A DNA stretch of 64,000 bases from NCBI GenBank assembly GCA_004293905.1, contig RDZE01000039.1:46235-110234 (forward strand), in the 5' to 3' direction. Within the stretch, counting starts at the first letter, position 1. Each line of letters opens with the position of its first letter. This DNA is from Cytophagales bacterium (lineage in GTDB: Bacteria; Bacteroidota; Bacteroidia; Cytophagales; Microscillaceae). The notes under the pieces were generated by a model. It worked only from the letters and a program-made list of their open reading frames with translations. It did no database searches and was not told the origin of the DNA. This document shows positions 44,441 to 53,349 of the stretch, piece by piece. Position numbers and translations under genes: made by a program.

Positions 44441-45081
44441 ACCAAAAAAGGATTGTGTGTTTTCTCAAAGCCTATAGTAGTAGATTGCCCATGACCACTG
44501 TACACCAAAGTATCATCGGGTAGTTTAAAAAATACTTGGCGAATACTGTGCAACAAATCTTGGTGGTTGCAGTTAGGAAAATCAGTTCTGCCGATGCTCA
44601 TACGGAAAAGCACATCACCGCCAATCACAAAATTTTGAGCCGCGCTATAAAAAGCCACATGCCCCGGCGAATGTCCCGGTACAAACAAAATATCTAAAAA
44701 ATGCGCCCCCAAATGAATGCCTTTGTCTTTATCAGTAAGTAGTTGATAATCAGTGAAATACTGAAAATCTTCCAACCCATACCTACTCGCCACAAAAGGC
44801 AGCGGCTGATAATTGGGTAGGTCTTTTTCGTGAAAAAAAACAGGAATATTGTAGGTTTCCTGCACATAGCGATTGCCAAAAATATGGTCTATATGCGTAT
44901 GAGTGTTATAAATAGCCTTCAATTGTAGTTTTTTCTCTTGCACAAAACGGTCAAAAGATTGCCTTTCACGCGCCTCATACATGCCAGGGTCTATCACTAT
45001 AGCCTCCAATGTATGCGCATCATACAAAACATAGCTATTTTCTTGAAAAGCATTAAAAACAAATGGTTGAACTTGAATCAT
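44437..45081 (-). CDS. MBL-fold hydrolase, glyoxalase II-like
   Basis: 214 residues from ATG 45081 (MIQVQPFVFNAFQENSYVLY). The metal-binding HTHIDHIFG motif, further ligands in FVPGHSPGHVAFY, GGDVLFRMSIGRTD, and YSGHGQSTTIG identify a class of YcbL-like glyoxalase II proteins. They hydrolyse thioesters such as S-lactoylglutathione analogues or persulfides. A TACTTTTG -7 element lies at 45119-45126. Substrate unknown. Confidence 0.9.
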   Translation of the reverse strand: MIQVQPFVFNAFQENSYVLYDAHTLEAIVIDPGMYEARERQSFDRFVQEKKLQLKAIYNTHTHIDHIFGNRYVQETYNIPVFFHEKDLPNYQPLPFVASRYGLEDFQYFTDYQLLTDKDKGIHLGAHFLDILFVPGHSPGHVAFYSAAQNFVIGGDVLFRMSIGRTDFPNCNHQDLLHSIRQVFFKLPDDTLVYSGHGQSTTIGFEKTHNPFLV

Positions 45082-45210
45082 AATGAATCTAAAATATAAA
45101 ATGAACACAAAACAATCGCAAAAGTAGAAAAAAAAATGGAACAATATTTATCAAATGCGTTCGAATAAAGTAGTTTCCCATTTTCCTAAAGTAAATCCTT
45201 AAAAACAGAT

Positions 45211-45747
45211 ATGAAACAAAACTTTACACCCATTTTACTCACTTTCGCACTTTTGTTTTTTGCCCTAAAAACCCATGCCCAAACACAAAATAAAACCGAA
45301 GCATGGCTCGAAAGCAAACTCCTACTATGGTTAGACAAATCTGCTCCCATCAGCGACAACACAACAGGCGGAGAAGTCATAGGCAAGGGCATCGCACAAG
45401 TAGTAGTTACTGAAACCAAAAACGAAGGCAATGTACTCACACTACGCCGCAACGACAACAAAGCATCGGGTTATTCCATTGTCCTCAAAAACATAACCGC
45501 TATGGAAGTGGAAGGAAATACCGTAAACATAGTTACGCAAGAAAACAGCGTTTCCTTTTTGGGCAGTTTCAAAAAAACACCCAAAAAAATGGAAATGATA
45601 AAAGTCCCAATGGCATACATTACCCTTAACAATGCCGAAAATGCCAAAGAAGTCTACAAAGCCATCGGAAGAATGGCAAAAACCTGTGGCGCAAAATTAG
45701 TAGCAGACGACCTCTTTGAGGCAGACGAAGAAAAGGACAAAAAATAG
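45211..45747 (+). CDS. Exported protein of unknown function
   Basis: 178 residues. Signal peptide ends near THAQ. Mature part of about 155 residues: a helical N-terminal stretch, then beta-rich region ([24 protein letters not shown]), ending in an acidic tail. No family recognised. Sits upstream of pyrD in the same direction, separated by a promoter-like element. Confidence 0.65.
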   Translation: MKQNFTPILLTFALLFFALKTHAQTQNKTEAWLESKLLLWLDKSAPISDNTTGGEVIGKGIAQVVVTETKNEGNVLTLRRNDNKASGYSIVLKNITAMEVEGNTVNIVTQENSVSFLGSFKKTPKKMEMIKVPMAYITLNNAENAKEVYKAIGRMAKTCGAKLVADDLFEADEEKDKK

Positions 45748-45780
45748 GGCAATATCCCCACGAATATGAACGAAATTATG

Positions 45781-45788
45781 TAGGTTTG
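45781..45788 (+). promoter_or_regulatory. -7 element of pyrD
   Basis: TAGGTTTG, 30 nt before the GTG start at 45819. It lies inside the longer open frame and therefore favours the later start. Confidence 0.45.
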
Positions 45789-45818
45789 CGGCTCTTTTTG
45801 ATTAAAAAACAAAAAACA

Positions 45819-46862
45819 GTGTATAAGCAAATCATACGACCTTCACTATTCCAATTAGATGCCGAACAAGCACACGAATGGGCAACGACACTGATGAAAA
45901 AGTCATTGTCCATTCCATTTATTAAAAGTTGGATAAAAGAACGATACCAATACAAACCCAATCATTTAGAAAAAAAACTCTTCGGACTCACCTTCAAAAA
46001 CCCCATAGGCTTGGCAGCAGGCTTCGATAAAAATGCCGAATGGATAGACGAACTCGCTTGCTTCGGCTTCGGCTTCATAGAAATAGGCACACTCACCCCC
46101 AAACCACAAGATGGAAACCCCAAACCACGCCTTTTTAGACTCAAAAAAGACAGTGCCCTCATCAATAGAATGGGTTTCAATAACAAAGGCGTGCAATATG
46201 CCATAGAACAACTCAAAAAAAGAACCTCAACCCTACCCGTAGGAGGCAATATAGGAAAAAACAAAGACACGCCCAACGAGCTCGCCTACCAAGATTACCT
46301 CTATTGTTTCGAGCAATTATTCGATTATGTAGATTATTTTGTCATCAATGTAAGTTCCCCTAACACCCCCAACCTAAGAGCTTTACAAGAAAAAGAACCA
46401 CTCCAAAAAATCCTTTTTGCCTTACAAAATAAAAACCAACAACAATCACATACCAAGCCCATACTCCTCAAAATAGCCCCCGACCTCTACGAAGAAACTC
46501 TACAAGACATCATAGAAGTAGTGTTAGAAGCAGAACTAAGCGGCATCATCGCTACCAACACCACACTCAACCGCGAAAATCTACAAACCCCCACCCAGCA
46601 ACTCGAGAGCATAGGCGCGGGAGGGCTCAGTGGCAAACCCTTACAACTTAAAAGCACCCAAGTGATACAACAAATATACAAAAGCACCAATGGAAAACTG
46701 CCTATCATAGGAGTAGGAGGTATCAACAACGCCAAAGATGTCAAAGAAAAAACAGAAGCAGGGGCAGCACTCGTACAAGCCTACACAGGATTTATTTATG
46801 AAGGACCCGCTTTTGTCAAAAAAATTTGCCAAGAATTATCAAAAAATATAAAAAAGACGTAA
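45819..46862 (+). CDS. pyrD: Dihydroorotate dehydrogenase (quinone), class 2
   Basis: 347 residues with a GTG start at 45819 ([21 protein letters not shown], the usual opening). FMN-binding and catalytic segments: [37 protein letters not shown] with the catalytic serine of class 2 enzymes, [21 protein letters not shown] and [10 protein letters not shown]. The N-terminal amphipathic helix anchors the enzyme at the inner membrane. It oxidises dihydroorotate in pyrimidine synthesis and passes electrons to quinone. It is followed within 11 nt by bamD. Confidence 0.95.
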   Translation: MYKQIIRPSLFQLDAEQAHEWATTLMKKSLSIPFIKSWIKERYQYKPNHLEKKLFGLTFKNPIGLAAGFDKNAEWIDELACFGFGFIEIGTLTPKPQDGNPKPRLFRLKKDSALINRMGFNNKGVQYAIEQLKKRTSTLPVGGNIGKNKDTPNELAYQDYLYCFEQLFDYVDYFVINVSSPNTPNLRALQEKEPLQKILFALQNKNQQQSHTKPILLKIAPDLYEETLQDIIEVVLEAELSGIIATNTTLNRENLQTPTQQLESIGAGGLSGKPLQLKSTQVIQQIYKSTNGKLPIIGVGGINNAKDVKEKTEAGAALVQAYTGFIYEGPAFVKKICQELSKNIKKT

Positions 46863-46867
46863 TTTTG
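46860..46867 (+). promoter_or_regulatory. -7 element directly before bamD
   Basis: TAATTTTG ends 5 nt before the bamD ATG, overlapping the pyrD stop. If active, the transcript would be leaderless or nearly so, as at mutS2. A -33 TTTG at the proper distance is not clear. Confidence 0.4.
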
Positions 46868-46872
46868 CAACT

Positions 46873-47709
46873 ATGCAACGCAAGAAAAACATTTTCCAAT
46901 ACATTTTCATATTAGGCTTGCTTCTACAACTTACTGCTTGTAGCGAATTTATACGCATTCAACGCTACACCGACCCCCTCAAAAAGTACGAAGCCGCCAT
47001 CAACTATTACAACGATAAAAGCTACGCCAAAGCACTCCTCTTGTTCGAAGAAATCATACCCCTATTAGCAGGTTCAAAAGAAAGCGAAACCGCCCAATTT
47101 TACCACGCCTATTGCTATTTCTACCAAGAAGACTACGAACTAAGTGCCTATTATTTCGATAAATTTTTCAATACCTTCCGAAGAAGCAACTTTGCCGAAG
47201 AAGCCTACTTTATGTATGTCAATTCACTCTACAAAAAAGCACTCTCCTTTCACCTTGACCAATCCGAAACCCAAAGAGCCATTGCTTCTTCGCAAACGAT
47301 GATTAATATGTACAAAGAAACCGCCTACAAAGAAGAATGCGAAAGAATCATCGAAGACCTCACCAATCGCTTAGAGAAAAAAGCCTTTTACCACGCCCGA
47401 CTCTATGCCAGAATTGGTTATAACAAATCCGCTGTCATCACTTTCGAAAATTTCCAAAAAGATTTCCCCGATTCTGACTACAGCGAAGAAGTAGCCTACC
47501 AAAAAATAGTGCAGCAGTACAAATATGCCAAAAATAGCACAGAAAGAAGAATGGAAGACCGATTCAATACCATGATTACTTTCTATGAATATTTAGTGGA
47601 CAACTACCCCGATAGCCGATACATCAAAATGGTCGAAAACTATTATGATGATGCCTTAGTTCAAATACAAAAACTTAAACAGAAAAAAAACGGAACCGTA
47701 AAATTATAA
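46873..47709 (+). CDS. bamD: Outer membrane protein assembly factor BamD
   Basis: 278 residues. Lipoprotein signal ending LQLTAC; mature part made of TPRs with the BamD features DPLKKYEAAINYYNDKSYAKALLLFEEIIP and AEEAYFMYVNSLYKKALSFHLDQSETQRAI. BamD is part of the machine that inserts outer-membrane beta-barrels. Followed by rpoZ and coaBC, the standard order in Bacteroidota. Confidence 0.94.
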   Translation: MQRKKNIFQYIFILGLLLQLTACSEFIRIQRYTDPLKKYEAAINYYNDKSYAKALLLFEEIIPLLAGSKESETAQFYHAYCYFYQEDYELSAYYFDKFFNTFRRSNFAEEAYFMYVNSLYKKALSFHLDQSETQRAIASSQTMINMYKETAYKEECERIIEDLTNRLEKKAFYHARLYARIGYNKSAVITFENFQKDFPDSDYSEEVAYQKIVQQYKYAKNSTERRMEDRFNTMITFYEYLVDNYPDSRYIKMVENYYDDALVQIQKLKQKKNGTVKL

Positions 47710-47736
47710 CATCTTTTATCTTTCATTCTTTTACCC

Positions 47737-48057
47737 ATGAAAATTATACCCACTTCCTCCTCCATCGTTACCCGAAATACGCACGACATGGCTGCTTTCA
47801 CAGGCAATATCTACCAATCAGTAGCCATCATCGCCAAAAGAGCTAATGCCATCGCCGAGCAAATGAAAGAAGAACTAAAATCTAAATTAGATGATTTTTC
47901 ATCTTCCATAGACAACCTCGAAGAAATCTTTGAGAACAGAGAGCAAATAGAAATCTCTAAATACTACGAAAGACTGCCCAAACCTTCATCAATCGCTGCT
48001 GAAGAATTTATGGCAGGCAAACTCGTATTCAGAAACAAAAACGAAGAAGAAGACTAA
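47737..48057 (+). CDS. rpoZ: RNA polymerase omega subunit
   Basis: 106 residues. Bacteroidota-type omega with the core segment IYQSVAIIAKRANAIAEQMKEEL and the acidic tail. Omega stabilises the assembly of RNA polymerase. It lies 27 nt after bamD, and a hairpin separates it from coaBC. Confidence 0.88.
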   Translation: MKIIPTSSSIVTRNTHDMAAFTGNIYQSVAIIAKRANAIAEQMKEELKSKLDDFSSSIDNLEEIFENREQIEISKYYERLPKPSSIAAEEFMAGKLVFRNKNEEED

Positions 48058-48077
48058 ACCCTACCCAAAGCCCTTAG

Positions 48078-48110
48078 GTGTGCTCTTTCTAAATCATACA
48101 AAGAGCACAC
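48078..48110. terminator. Perfect 11-bp hairpin between rpoZ and coaBC
   Basis: GTGTGCTCTTT (48078-48088) pairs exactly with AAAGAGCACAC (48100-48110) around an 11-nt loop; flanking CCTTAG/ATAGG may extend the stem. No T-run follows, and the coaBC ATG is 12 nt downstream. It may attenuate transcription or control translation of coaBC. Confidence 0.5.
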
Positions 48111-48122
48111 ATAGGCAAAAAA

Positions 48123-49334
48123 ATGATGTGGGAAAATAAAAAAATACTCATCGGCATCTCAGGAAGCATAGCCGCCTACAAAATAGCCACACTTACACGG
48201 TTGCTCGTTAAGAAAGGCGCGGAAGTAAAAATACTCATGACCGAAGCCGCCACCCACTTCATCACTCCACTCACCTTAGCCACACTCTCCAAAAACCCTG
48301 TCCTTACTGATTTTGTAAAAGACAATACAGGCACTTGGAACAACCACGTAGAATTGGGCTTGTGGGCTGACCTTTTCATTGTAGCACCTGCCACCGCGCA
48401 TACGCTCGCACAATGTGCGCACGGATTAGCCGATAACCTTTTAATAGCTACTTATCTCTCCGCACGATGCCCTGTATGGTTTGCTCCTGCGATGGATTTA
48501 GACATGTACCAACACCCTTCAACGCGCAACAACATAGCACTCTTACAACAATATGGCAACCATATCATTCCTGCTGAAAAAGGCGAATTAGCAAGTGGTC
48601 TATCGGGTGAGGGGCGAATGGCTGAACCCGAACATATCATAGCACACCTCGAGGCTTTTTATACCCCTACATTGCACACCAAAAATGTACTCCTCACAGT
48701 CGGTCCTACTCAAGAAGCCATAGACCCTGTGCGTTTTATCTCTAACCATTCCACAGGTAAAATGGGCATTGCCATTGCCGAAACACTCCTACAACAAGGC
48801 GCAAAAGTAACCCTCATCAAAGGCGCACTGACCCTACCTATTCCTACGCACCCCAACCTAACAATAATTTCCGTTACCTCCGCACAAGAGATGTACGAAG
48901 CCGCACAAGCCAATTTTCAGAAGGCAGATTGGATTATTCTTTCGGCTGCCGTTGCTGACTTTACGCCTGCACAAAAAGCTACGCAAAAAATAAAAAAAGA
49001 ACCCAACCAAACTACGCTCACCATTCACCTTACTAAAACGATAGACATTGCCGCTACTTTAGGCGCGCAAAAACAAAAACACCAAAAAATGGTAGGTTTT
49101 GCCCTCGAAACCCATAACGAACTTGAGAACGCACAAAAAAAACTTACTTCTAAAAATTTAGACCTTATCGTACTCAACTCTATGCAAGATGCAGGGGCAG
49201 GTTTTGGGCACGATACAAACAAAATAACAATCATTACTGCTCATCAAACACCTCAACACCTACCCCTAATGAGCAAAAAAGAGGCTGCCAAACACATCGT
49301 AGAAGCTATCAAAATCTTAGATACAGATTCCTAA
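48123..49334 (+). CDS. coaBC: Bifunctional CoaBC (phosphopantothenoylcysteine decarboxylase/synthetase)
   Basis: 403 residues. The CoaC flavoprotein half begins with KKILIGISGSIAAYKI and has the ligand segments HVELGLWADLFIVAPATAHT and APAMDLDMYQHP; the CoaB half starts near residue 185 (VLLTVGPTQEAIDPVRFISNHSTGKMG) and ends with IVLNSMQDAGAGFGHDTN. The enzyme makes 4'-phosphopantetheine, two steps of coenzyme A synthesis. It is the last gene of bamD-rpoZ-coaBC and converges with a bestrophin gene. Confidence 0.95.
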   Translation: MMWENKKILIGISGSIAAYKIATLTRLLVKKGAEVKILMTEAATHFITPLTLATLSKNPVLTDFVKDNTGTWNNHVELGLWADLFIVAPATAHTLAQCAHGLADNLLIATYLSARCPVWFAPAMDLDMYQHPSTRNNIALLQQYGNHIIPAEKGELASGLSGEGRMAEPEHIIAHLEAFYTPTLHTKNVLLTVGPTQEAIDPVRFISNHSTGKMGIAIAETLLQQGAKVTLIKGALTLPIPTHPNLTIISVTSAQEMYEAAQANFQKADWIILSAAVADFTPAQKATQKIKKEPNQTTLTIHLTKTIDIAATLGAQKQKHQKMVGFALETHNELENAQKKLTSKNLDLIVLNSMQDAGAGFGHDTNKITIITAHQTPQHLPLMSKKEAAKHIVEAIKILDTDS

Positions 49335-49337
49335 TCA

Positions 49338-50279
49338 CTACATCAACACACCTTCAGGGAAAATAGGTTTTGCAGGAAGTTCTTTTTCGTCTAACATCTC
49401 TCTCAAATCACGCTCTATAGTATTGCAAATTGCCGTCATAGGCACATCAGTAGGGCGGTTCTCAAAAGGGTCTTCATTGGCTTCGCCTACTTTTGCAATA
49501 ATACTAAAGATGAAACATAAAAGAATAGCAATAGGCATCATCACAGGAGTAATGCCCAATTTGGCAAAATCACCTACCAAACAAAATGGCAACAAAGCCA
49601 TAAAACTATACAGAAAAACATTCGTGAAATAGTGATATTGGCGTAGCAAAGGCGTATTTTTGATTCTTTCGCAAGCTCCCTGAAAATTGTTGAACCCTGC
49701 CAAAGTAGGCTCTATACTTATGTTGTCAAAACCACCTAAAATCTCTTTCCGAATGCCTTCTTTTATACTCTTGGCTTGTGTTTGCAAAATCATATTCGGT
49801 AAATTATTGACCTGTATAAGTTGCTCATATTCAGCTTTATCCAACAAAAAAGGGCGTATTTCTTCCCATTCTCGCTGATTGCGAAGGTGCAAACGGAGTG
49901 CATGGGCAAAAGCAATTTGTCTATACACTATACTTTTGGTAAAAACCTCTACCTCTTCAGGGGTTGCCTTGCCGATATAAATTGCATTTTGTGCATTGGC
50001 AATTATCTGACGTGCAAAAATACGACTATTGTTAATAATGTTTCCCCAGAGAGTGCGCGCTTCCCACCATCTTCCATAAGAATTGTTATTTCTGAAACCT
50101 AAAAAGATAGCCAACGCCCCACCCAAAGTAGCAGCAATGCTAAAAGGGAGAGCGATTAGGCGTATTTGAAAAACATCAAAAAGCACCCAAACCGCCACTA
50201 TAAGAGGAATAGAGATAACAAGCTCATAACGCACATACCATACTACTTTACGTGGGTCAAATATTTTTTTGGTAATCAT
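49338..50279 (-). CDS. Bestrophin family channel protein
   Basis: 313 residues. The bestrophin N-terminus (FSIAATLGGALAIFLGFRNNNSYGRWWEARTLWG, with the RWWEAR signature) and four membrane helices, followed by a long helical cytosolic part (ERDLREMLDEKELP at the end). Bacterial bestrophins are pentameric channels, cation- or chloride-selective. It is the last gene of the seven-gene minus-strand run, 10 nt after the NADP oxidoreductase. A link with stress defence is inferred only from position. Confidence 0.9.
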   Translation of the reverse strand: MITKKIFDPRKVVWYVRYELVISIPLIVAVWVLFDVFQIRLIALPFSIAATLGGALAIFLGFRNNNSYGRWWEARTLWGNIINNSRIFARQIIANAQNAIYIGKATPEEVEVFTKSIVYRQIAFAHALRLHLRNQREWEEIRPFLLDKAEYEQLIQVNNLPNMILQTQAKSIKEGIRKEILGGFDNISIEPTLAGFNNFQGACERIKNTPLLRQYHYFTNVFLYSFMALLPFCLVGDFAKLGITPVMMPIAILLCFIFSIIAKVGEANEDPFENRPTDVPMTAICNTIERDLREMLDEKELPAKPIFPEGVLM

Positions 50280-50289
50280 ATATTTATGC

Positions 50290-50907
50290 CTAACGTTTGA
50301 TGAGTTTAAAAGCCATATCGCGTCCGTGTCCCTGCATAATAGCCAAGTTAATCCACGAAAGCGCGAAATATTCTAAAAGTTGCGCCTTATCATCTCCACC
50401 AAAATCCCAACAAGTGCTAAATCCAGCATCGAGAGCCAATTGTTTCGCTATTTCTTTGCCTTTAACAGCAGTACCCGCCATAAACATATCAATTCCTTCG
50501 CCATGATAAATGGGGTTGGTCATGTTCTCAAAACCTGTAGAGTTAAAGCATTTTACAATTTCAGCTTCGGGCAAATAGTGTTTAAGGGCTTCGAAAGAGT
50601 TGGAAAAACCTTCGGGTTTGGTGCGTACAGAGTTCATCGCATCTATGATGATTTTGCCTTTAGTATTTGCTTGTATTTGAGTAGCAATTTCTTGCGTAGC
50701 TTGAGGCACTGCCGCAATCAATATTACTTCTGCCTCTTTGCTACATTCGGCGATGGTATGCAGCGTAGTATTGTCATTGTTTAATAAATGTTGGTCTTGA
50801 AAATTATTGACATCTCTCGTGCCCAATACAATCTGATGACCTGCCTTCGCCCATCGAGTTGCTAAAGCACCGCCTACATTTCCTGTTCCTATAATGGCTA
50901 TTTTCAT
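50290..50907 (-). CDS. NADP oxidoreductase, F420-dependent-reductase-like
   Basis: 205 residues. Rossmann motif MKIAIIGTGNVGGALATRWAKAGH, LGTRD for the phosphate of NADP, and the C-terminal GFENMTNPIYH/MFMAGTAVKGKEIAKQL/WDFGGDDKAQLLEYFALSW segments typical of the F420-dependent NADP reductase fold. Bacteroidota lack F420, so another acceptor is likely. The gene lies 6 nt before the DUF481 gene in the same run and may supply or use NADPH in the defence operon; this is inference. Confidence 0.85.
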   Translation of the reverse strand: MKIAIIGTGNVGGALATRWAKAGHQIVLGTRDVNNFQDQHLLNNDNTTLHTIAECSKEAEVILIAAVPQATQEIATQIQANTKGKIIIDAMNSVRTKPEGFSNSFEALKHYLPEAEIVKCFNSTGFENMTNPIYHGEGIDMFMAGTAVKGKEIAKQLALDAGFSTCWDFGGDDKAQLLEYFALSWINLAIMQGHGRDMAFKLIKR

Positions 50908-50913
50908 GTGTGT

Positions 50914-51672
50914 TTATTTTTTAAAGTGATGTGAAAAACCTACAGTCAGTATCGTATCTTGAGTTTTATCTCTTTCCGTTACGATGCTTTCATAAGTATA
51001 AATAAAATTAGTGATAAAACTAAGTTGTTTGCTTAAAAAAAAGTCAATGCCCGCTTCTGCTTGTGCCCTAAAATTGTTGGTTTGCTCTACAGAGGGCTGT
51101 GCAAATGCTTCGTAGTGAAGAACGATTTTCCCACCTTTGAGGGCGTGTTTTGCGTAGAGCCACAAAGTAGCGCGCCAAGTATTGATTTGAAAAGAATTGT
51201 TGTATTGGGGTTCGTTGTAAGTATTTTGGCTAAAAATAGTTTCTTCATACGCCAACGAAAGAGCCACTTTTCCATGCCTAAAAAAGCGATAAGTAGCCCC
51301 CGCCCCCGCCAAAAAACGCTGATTGATTTCTCTTCTATAATTGCTTGAGGCAAAAAACATCAGAAAAGGGTATACGCGCGCATCGGGTTTCCAATAGACA
51401 AAGTTGCGCGTAGAGAGGTCTTCATCGGCTTTTATCTTGAAAAACTCCTGATACAAGTAGGCGTTTTGTGTCTTAAAAGCCCATGCAGGAGTAGGGCGAT
51501 AACACATTTCCCACTTAGCCCGCAGTGCCCAATATTCCACATTGCCTGTCTGCCAATTAGCCGAAATACTGGTTTTGCTTTGCCATTTTGTTGTGTCGCT
51601 TTCGCTGATTTGGGCGCGCAACGAAAATGAACAGAAAGACGCCCACAAAAATATAAGTATTACTTTTTTCAT
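50914..51672 (-). CDS. Exported DUF481 outer-membrane protein
   Basis: 252 residues from ATG 51672 (MKKVILIFLWASFCSFSLRA), signal peptide then a beta-barrel of the DUF481 type, with strands like WALRAKWEMCYRPTPAWAFKTQ and ending TILTVGFSHHFKK. Such proteins span the outer membrane; function unknown, although they are sometimes induced by salt or stress. Separated by a hairpin (51705-51726) from the OsmC gene upstream, so it may also be transcribed apart. Confidence 0.82.
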   Translation of the reverse strand: MKKVILIFLWASFCSFSLRAQISESDTTKWQSKTSISANWQTGNVEYWALRAKWEMCYRPTPAWAFKTQNAYLYQEFFKIKADEDLSTRNFVYWKPDARVYPFLMFFASSNYRREINQRFLAGAGATYRFFRHGKVALSLAYEETIFSQNTYNEPQYNNSFQINTWRATLWLYAKHALKGGKIVLHYEAFAQPSVEQTNNFRAQAEAGIDFFLSKQLSFITNFIYTYESIVTERDKTQDTILTVGFSHHFKK

Positions 51673-51704
51673 AACACTTTTTTTAAAATAATTAAATGTG
51701 TAAA

Positions 51705-51726
51705 CCCTCATATCAATATATGAGGG
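51705..51726. terminator. Intercistronic hairpin between osmC-like and DUF481 genes
   Basis: CCCTCATAT (51705-51713) and ATATGAGGG (51718-51726) pair exactly around 4 nt. Only a loose T-rich stretch follows on the minus strand, so it is a weak terminator or processing site within the operon. Confidence 0.5.
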
Positions 51727-51740
51727 CTAATCATCTGTAG

Positions 51741-52151
51741 TTAATTGAGTGTGTAATCCACCTGAATTATTGTATTTAACAATTTGGAAATAGGGCAATT
51801 TTTTTCCGCATCTACCACCAATTCCGCAAATTTTTCTGATTCAATGCCTGCTACCTTTGCATGAAGGGTAAGATGTGAGCACGTAATCGCTCCGTTTTCA
51901 AATGTAATTTTGCAAGTCGTTTCTAAACTTTCGGGCGTAAAGCCTGCGGCACCTAAATTGAAACTGAGTTTCATGGTAAAACAACCTGCGTGTGCCGCTG
52001 CTATCAACTCCTCTGGGTTTGTGCCTATTCCTTCTGCAAAACGACTATTGAAGGAGTATTGTGTTTGGTTTAAAACTGTGCTTTGGGTAGAAAGGTGTCC
52101 GTTACCTTCTTTTCCGCTTCCCTGCCAAAAGGCGGTTGCTTGACGAATCAT
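51741..52151 (-). CDS. OsmC-family peroxiredoxin
   Basis: 136 residues, complete OsmC fold. Both reactive cysteines are seen: AAHAGCFTMKLSFNLG and DAEKNCPISKLL. The protein reduces organic hydroperoxides with a thiol donor. Its place behind an alpha/beta hydrolase, a VOC protein and a DJ-1-like protein argues for a reactive-compound defence operon. Starts 23 nt downstream of the hydrolase stop. Confidence 0.92.
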   Translation of the reverse strand: MIRQATAFWQGSGKEGNGHLSTQSTVLNQTQYSFNSRFAEGIGTNPEELIAAAHAGCFTMKLSFNLGAAGFTPESLETTCKITFENGAITCSHLTLHAKVAGIESEKFAELVVDAEKNCPISKLLNTIIQVDYTLN

Positions 52152-52174
52152 AATTTGGGATTTATTTTAGTGGG

Positions 52175-52890
52175 TTAAGATATGAGTATTTTAAAGACTT
52201 CTTGTGCTTTTACCACAAAGGGCAAATGACTGGTAGCAAGCAAAAAAGTACGTGCTATTTTGCCATTTGCTTGTACCATTTGTTCTTGCAACTTATAACC
52301 TACTGCCTTATCATTCGTGCTGTGGATATACCATTTTTCTACCAAACCAAATTTGGCATCAGTCAAATGAACAGCCTCACTCAAGGGTTTTGTAGGTTCT
52401 GCTTTGTGGTATTGCACCAACATGGTTTTAAAATCTTCGGAAGCATCTGCACAAATGGCTTCTGCTAAAACCTCTTTTTTGATAGAGGCTACGCTATAAT
52501 CAGGCGCAAATTCGAGATTAAACCCAATCAAACTCTCACTATCTTGTTTGGATAGGCTCAATAAATCTTCGCCATCTTGAGGCAAATAAGCCGATATATA
52601 TACCAAACGCTGTATTCTATGAGGTAAATTTTCGGCTACTTGCGAAACTACGATGCCCGCCATGCTGTGTCCTACCAAAATCACTTTTTCAGGATAATTT
52701 AACACTGCTTTTGTAACTGCCTCTACATAACTTTGCAATGAAACAGTGTTAGGGTGCGTTTCGTCTGCTCCATGGCAGGCAAGTTCACAGTATTCACAGT
52801 ATGTCCATCTTTTTCCAAAAGTGGTTTTAGGTACCCCCAAGCATTTTCGTCTGCCCAAGCCCCATGTACTAAAATATAGATATTTTTCAT
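52175..52890 (-). pseudogene. Alpha/beta hydrolase with a single frameshift
   Basis: A start at ATG 52890 opens NIYILVHGAWADENAWGYL and VNTVNLPA, then the frame changes: the rest, HGADETHPNTVSLQSYVEAV to the C-terminal stop at 52175, lies in the next frame. One missing base in the run at 52774-52776 accounts for it (GCCATGG where GCCCATGG would restore the frame). All catalytic parts survive across the break: oxyanion HGAW, nucleophile elbow GHSMAG and the final histidine in TSHLP. Either a recent inactivating mutation, a programmed slip or a sequencing error. Confidence 0.82.
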
Positions 52891-52897
52891 GTGATAT

Positions 52898-53269
52898 TTA
52901 TTCATTTGAAATTAAACCAATTTTATTGCCTTCGCTGTCAATAATAATTGCCGAAAAGCCAAACTTGCCTAAGTTTAAGCGCGGAATGATGACTTTTCCA
53001 CCCGCACTTTCTACCTTGTCGACTGCATCTTGCAACTTGCCAAAGGCATTGAGATACAAAACACCACCTTCTTTAGTGGGTTTGAGGTCGGGGCGCACCG
53101 AGATAGAACCGCCTACTGCCTCGCCTGTATTGAAAGGTACATCAAATAGGATGAGGTCGCCTGTGCCAAATGTTCCTTTTCGCACTTTTCCGTTCAAAAC
53201 GGTGTGATAGAAATTGAAAGCCCTCTCTAAGTCTAAGGCAGGGATTTCGAACCAGTTTAATGCATGCAT
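52898..53269 (-). CDS. VOC-superfamily (glyoxalase-like) protein
   Basis: 123 residues. The fold begins NWFEIPALDLERAFNFYHTVLNG and has the paired beta-alpha-beta units of the glyoxalase/bleomycin-resistance superfamily. Metal ligands cannot be assigned with confidence: the usual first histidine is replaced (WFEIP), while a glutamate in DSEGNKIG fits a later site. 7 nt upstream of the hydrolase start, in the same run. Confidence 0.82.
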   Translation of the reverse strand: MHALNWFEIPALDLERAFNFYHTVLNGKVRKGTFGTGDLILFDVPFNTGEAVGGSISVRPDLKPTKEGGVLYLNAFGKLQDAVDKVESAGGKVIIPRLNLGKFGFSAIIIDSEGNKIGLISNE

Positions 53270-53349
53270 ATTTTTTAAGCTTTGTTTTTATCTGTCAGAA
53301 TCAGTTTTATCAAAAATATTGATTGTTAGATTTTTTTGGTACAAAGGGA

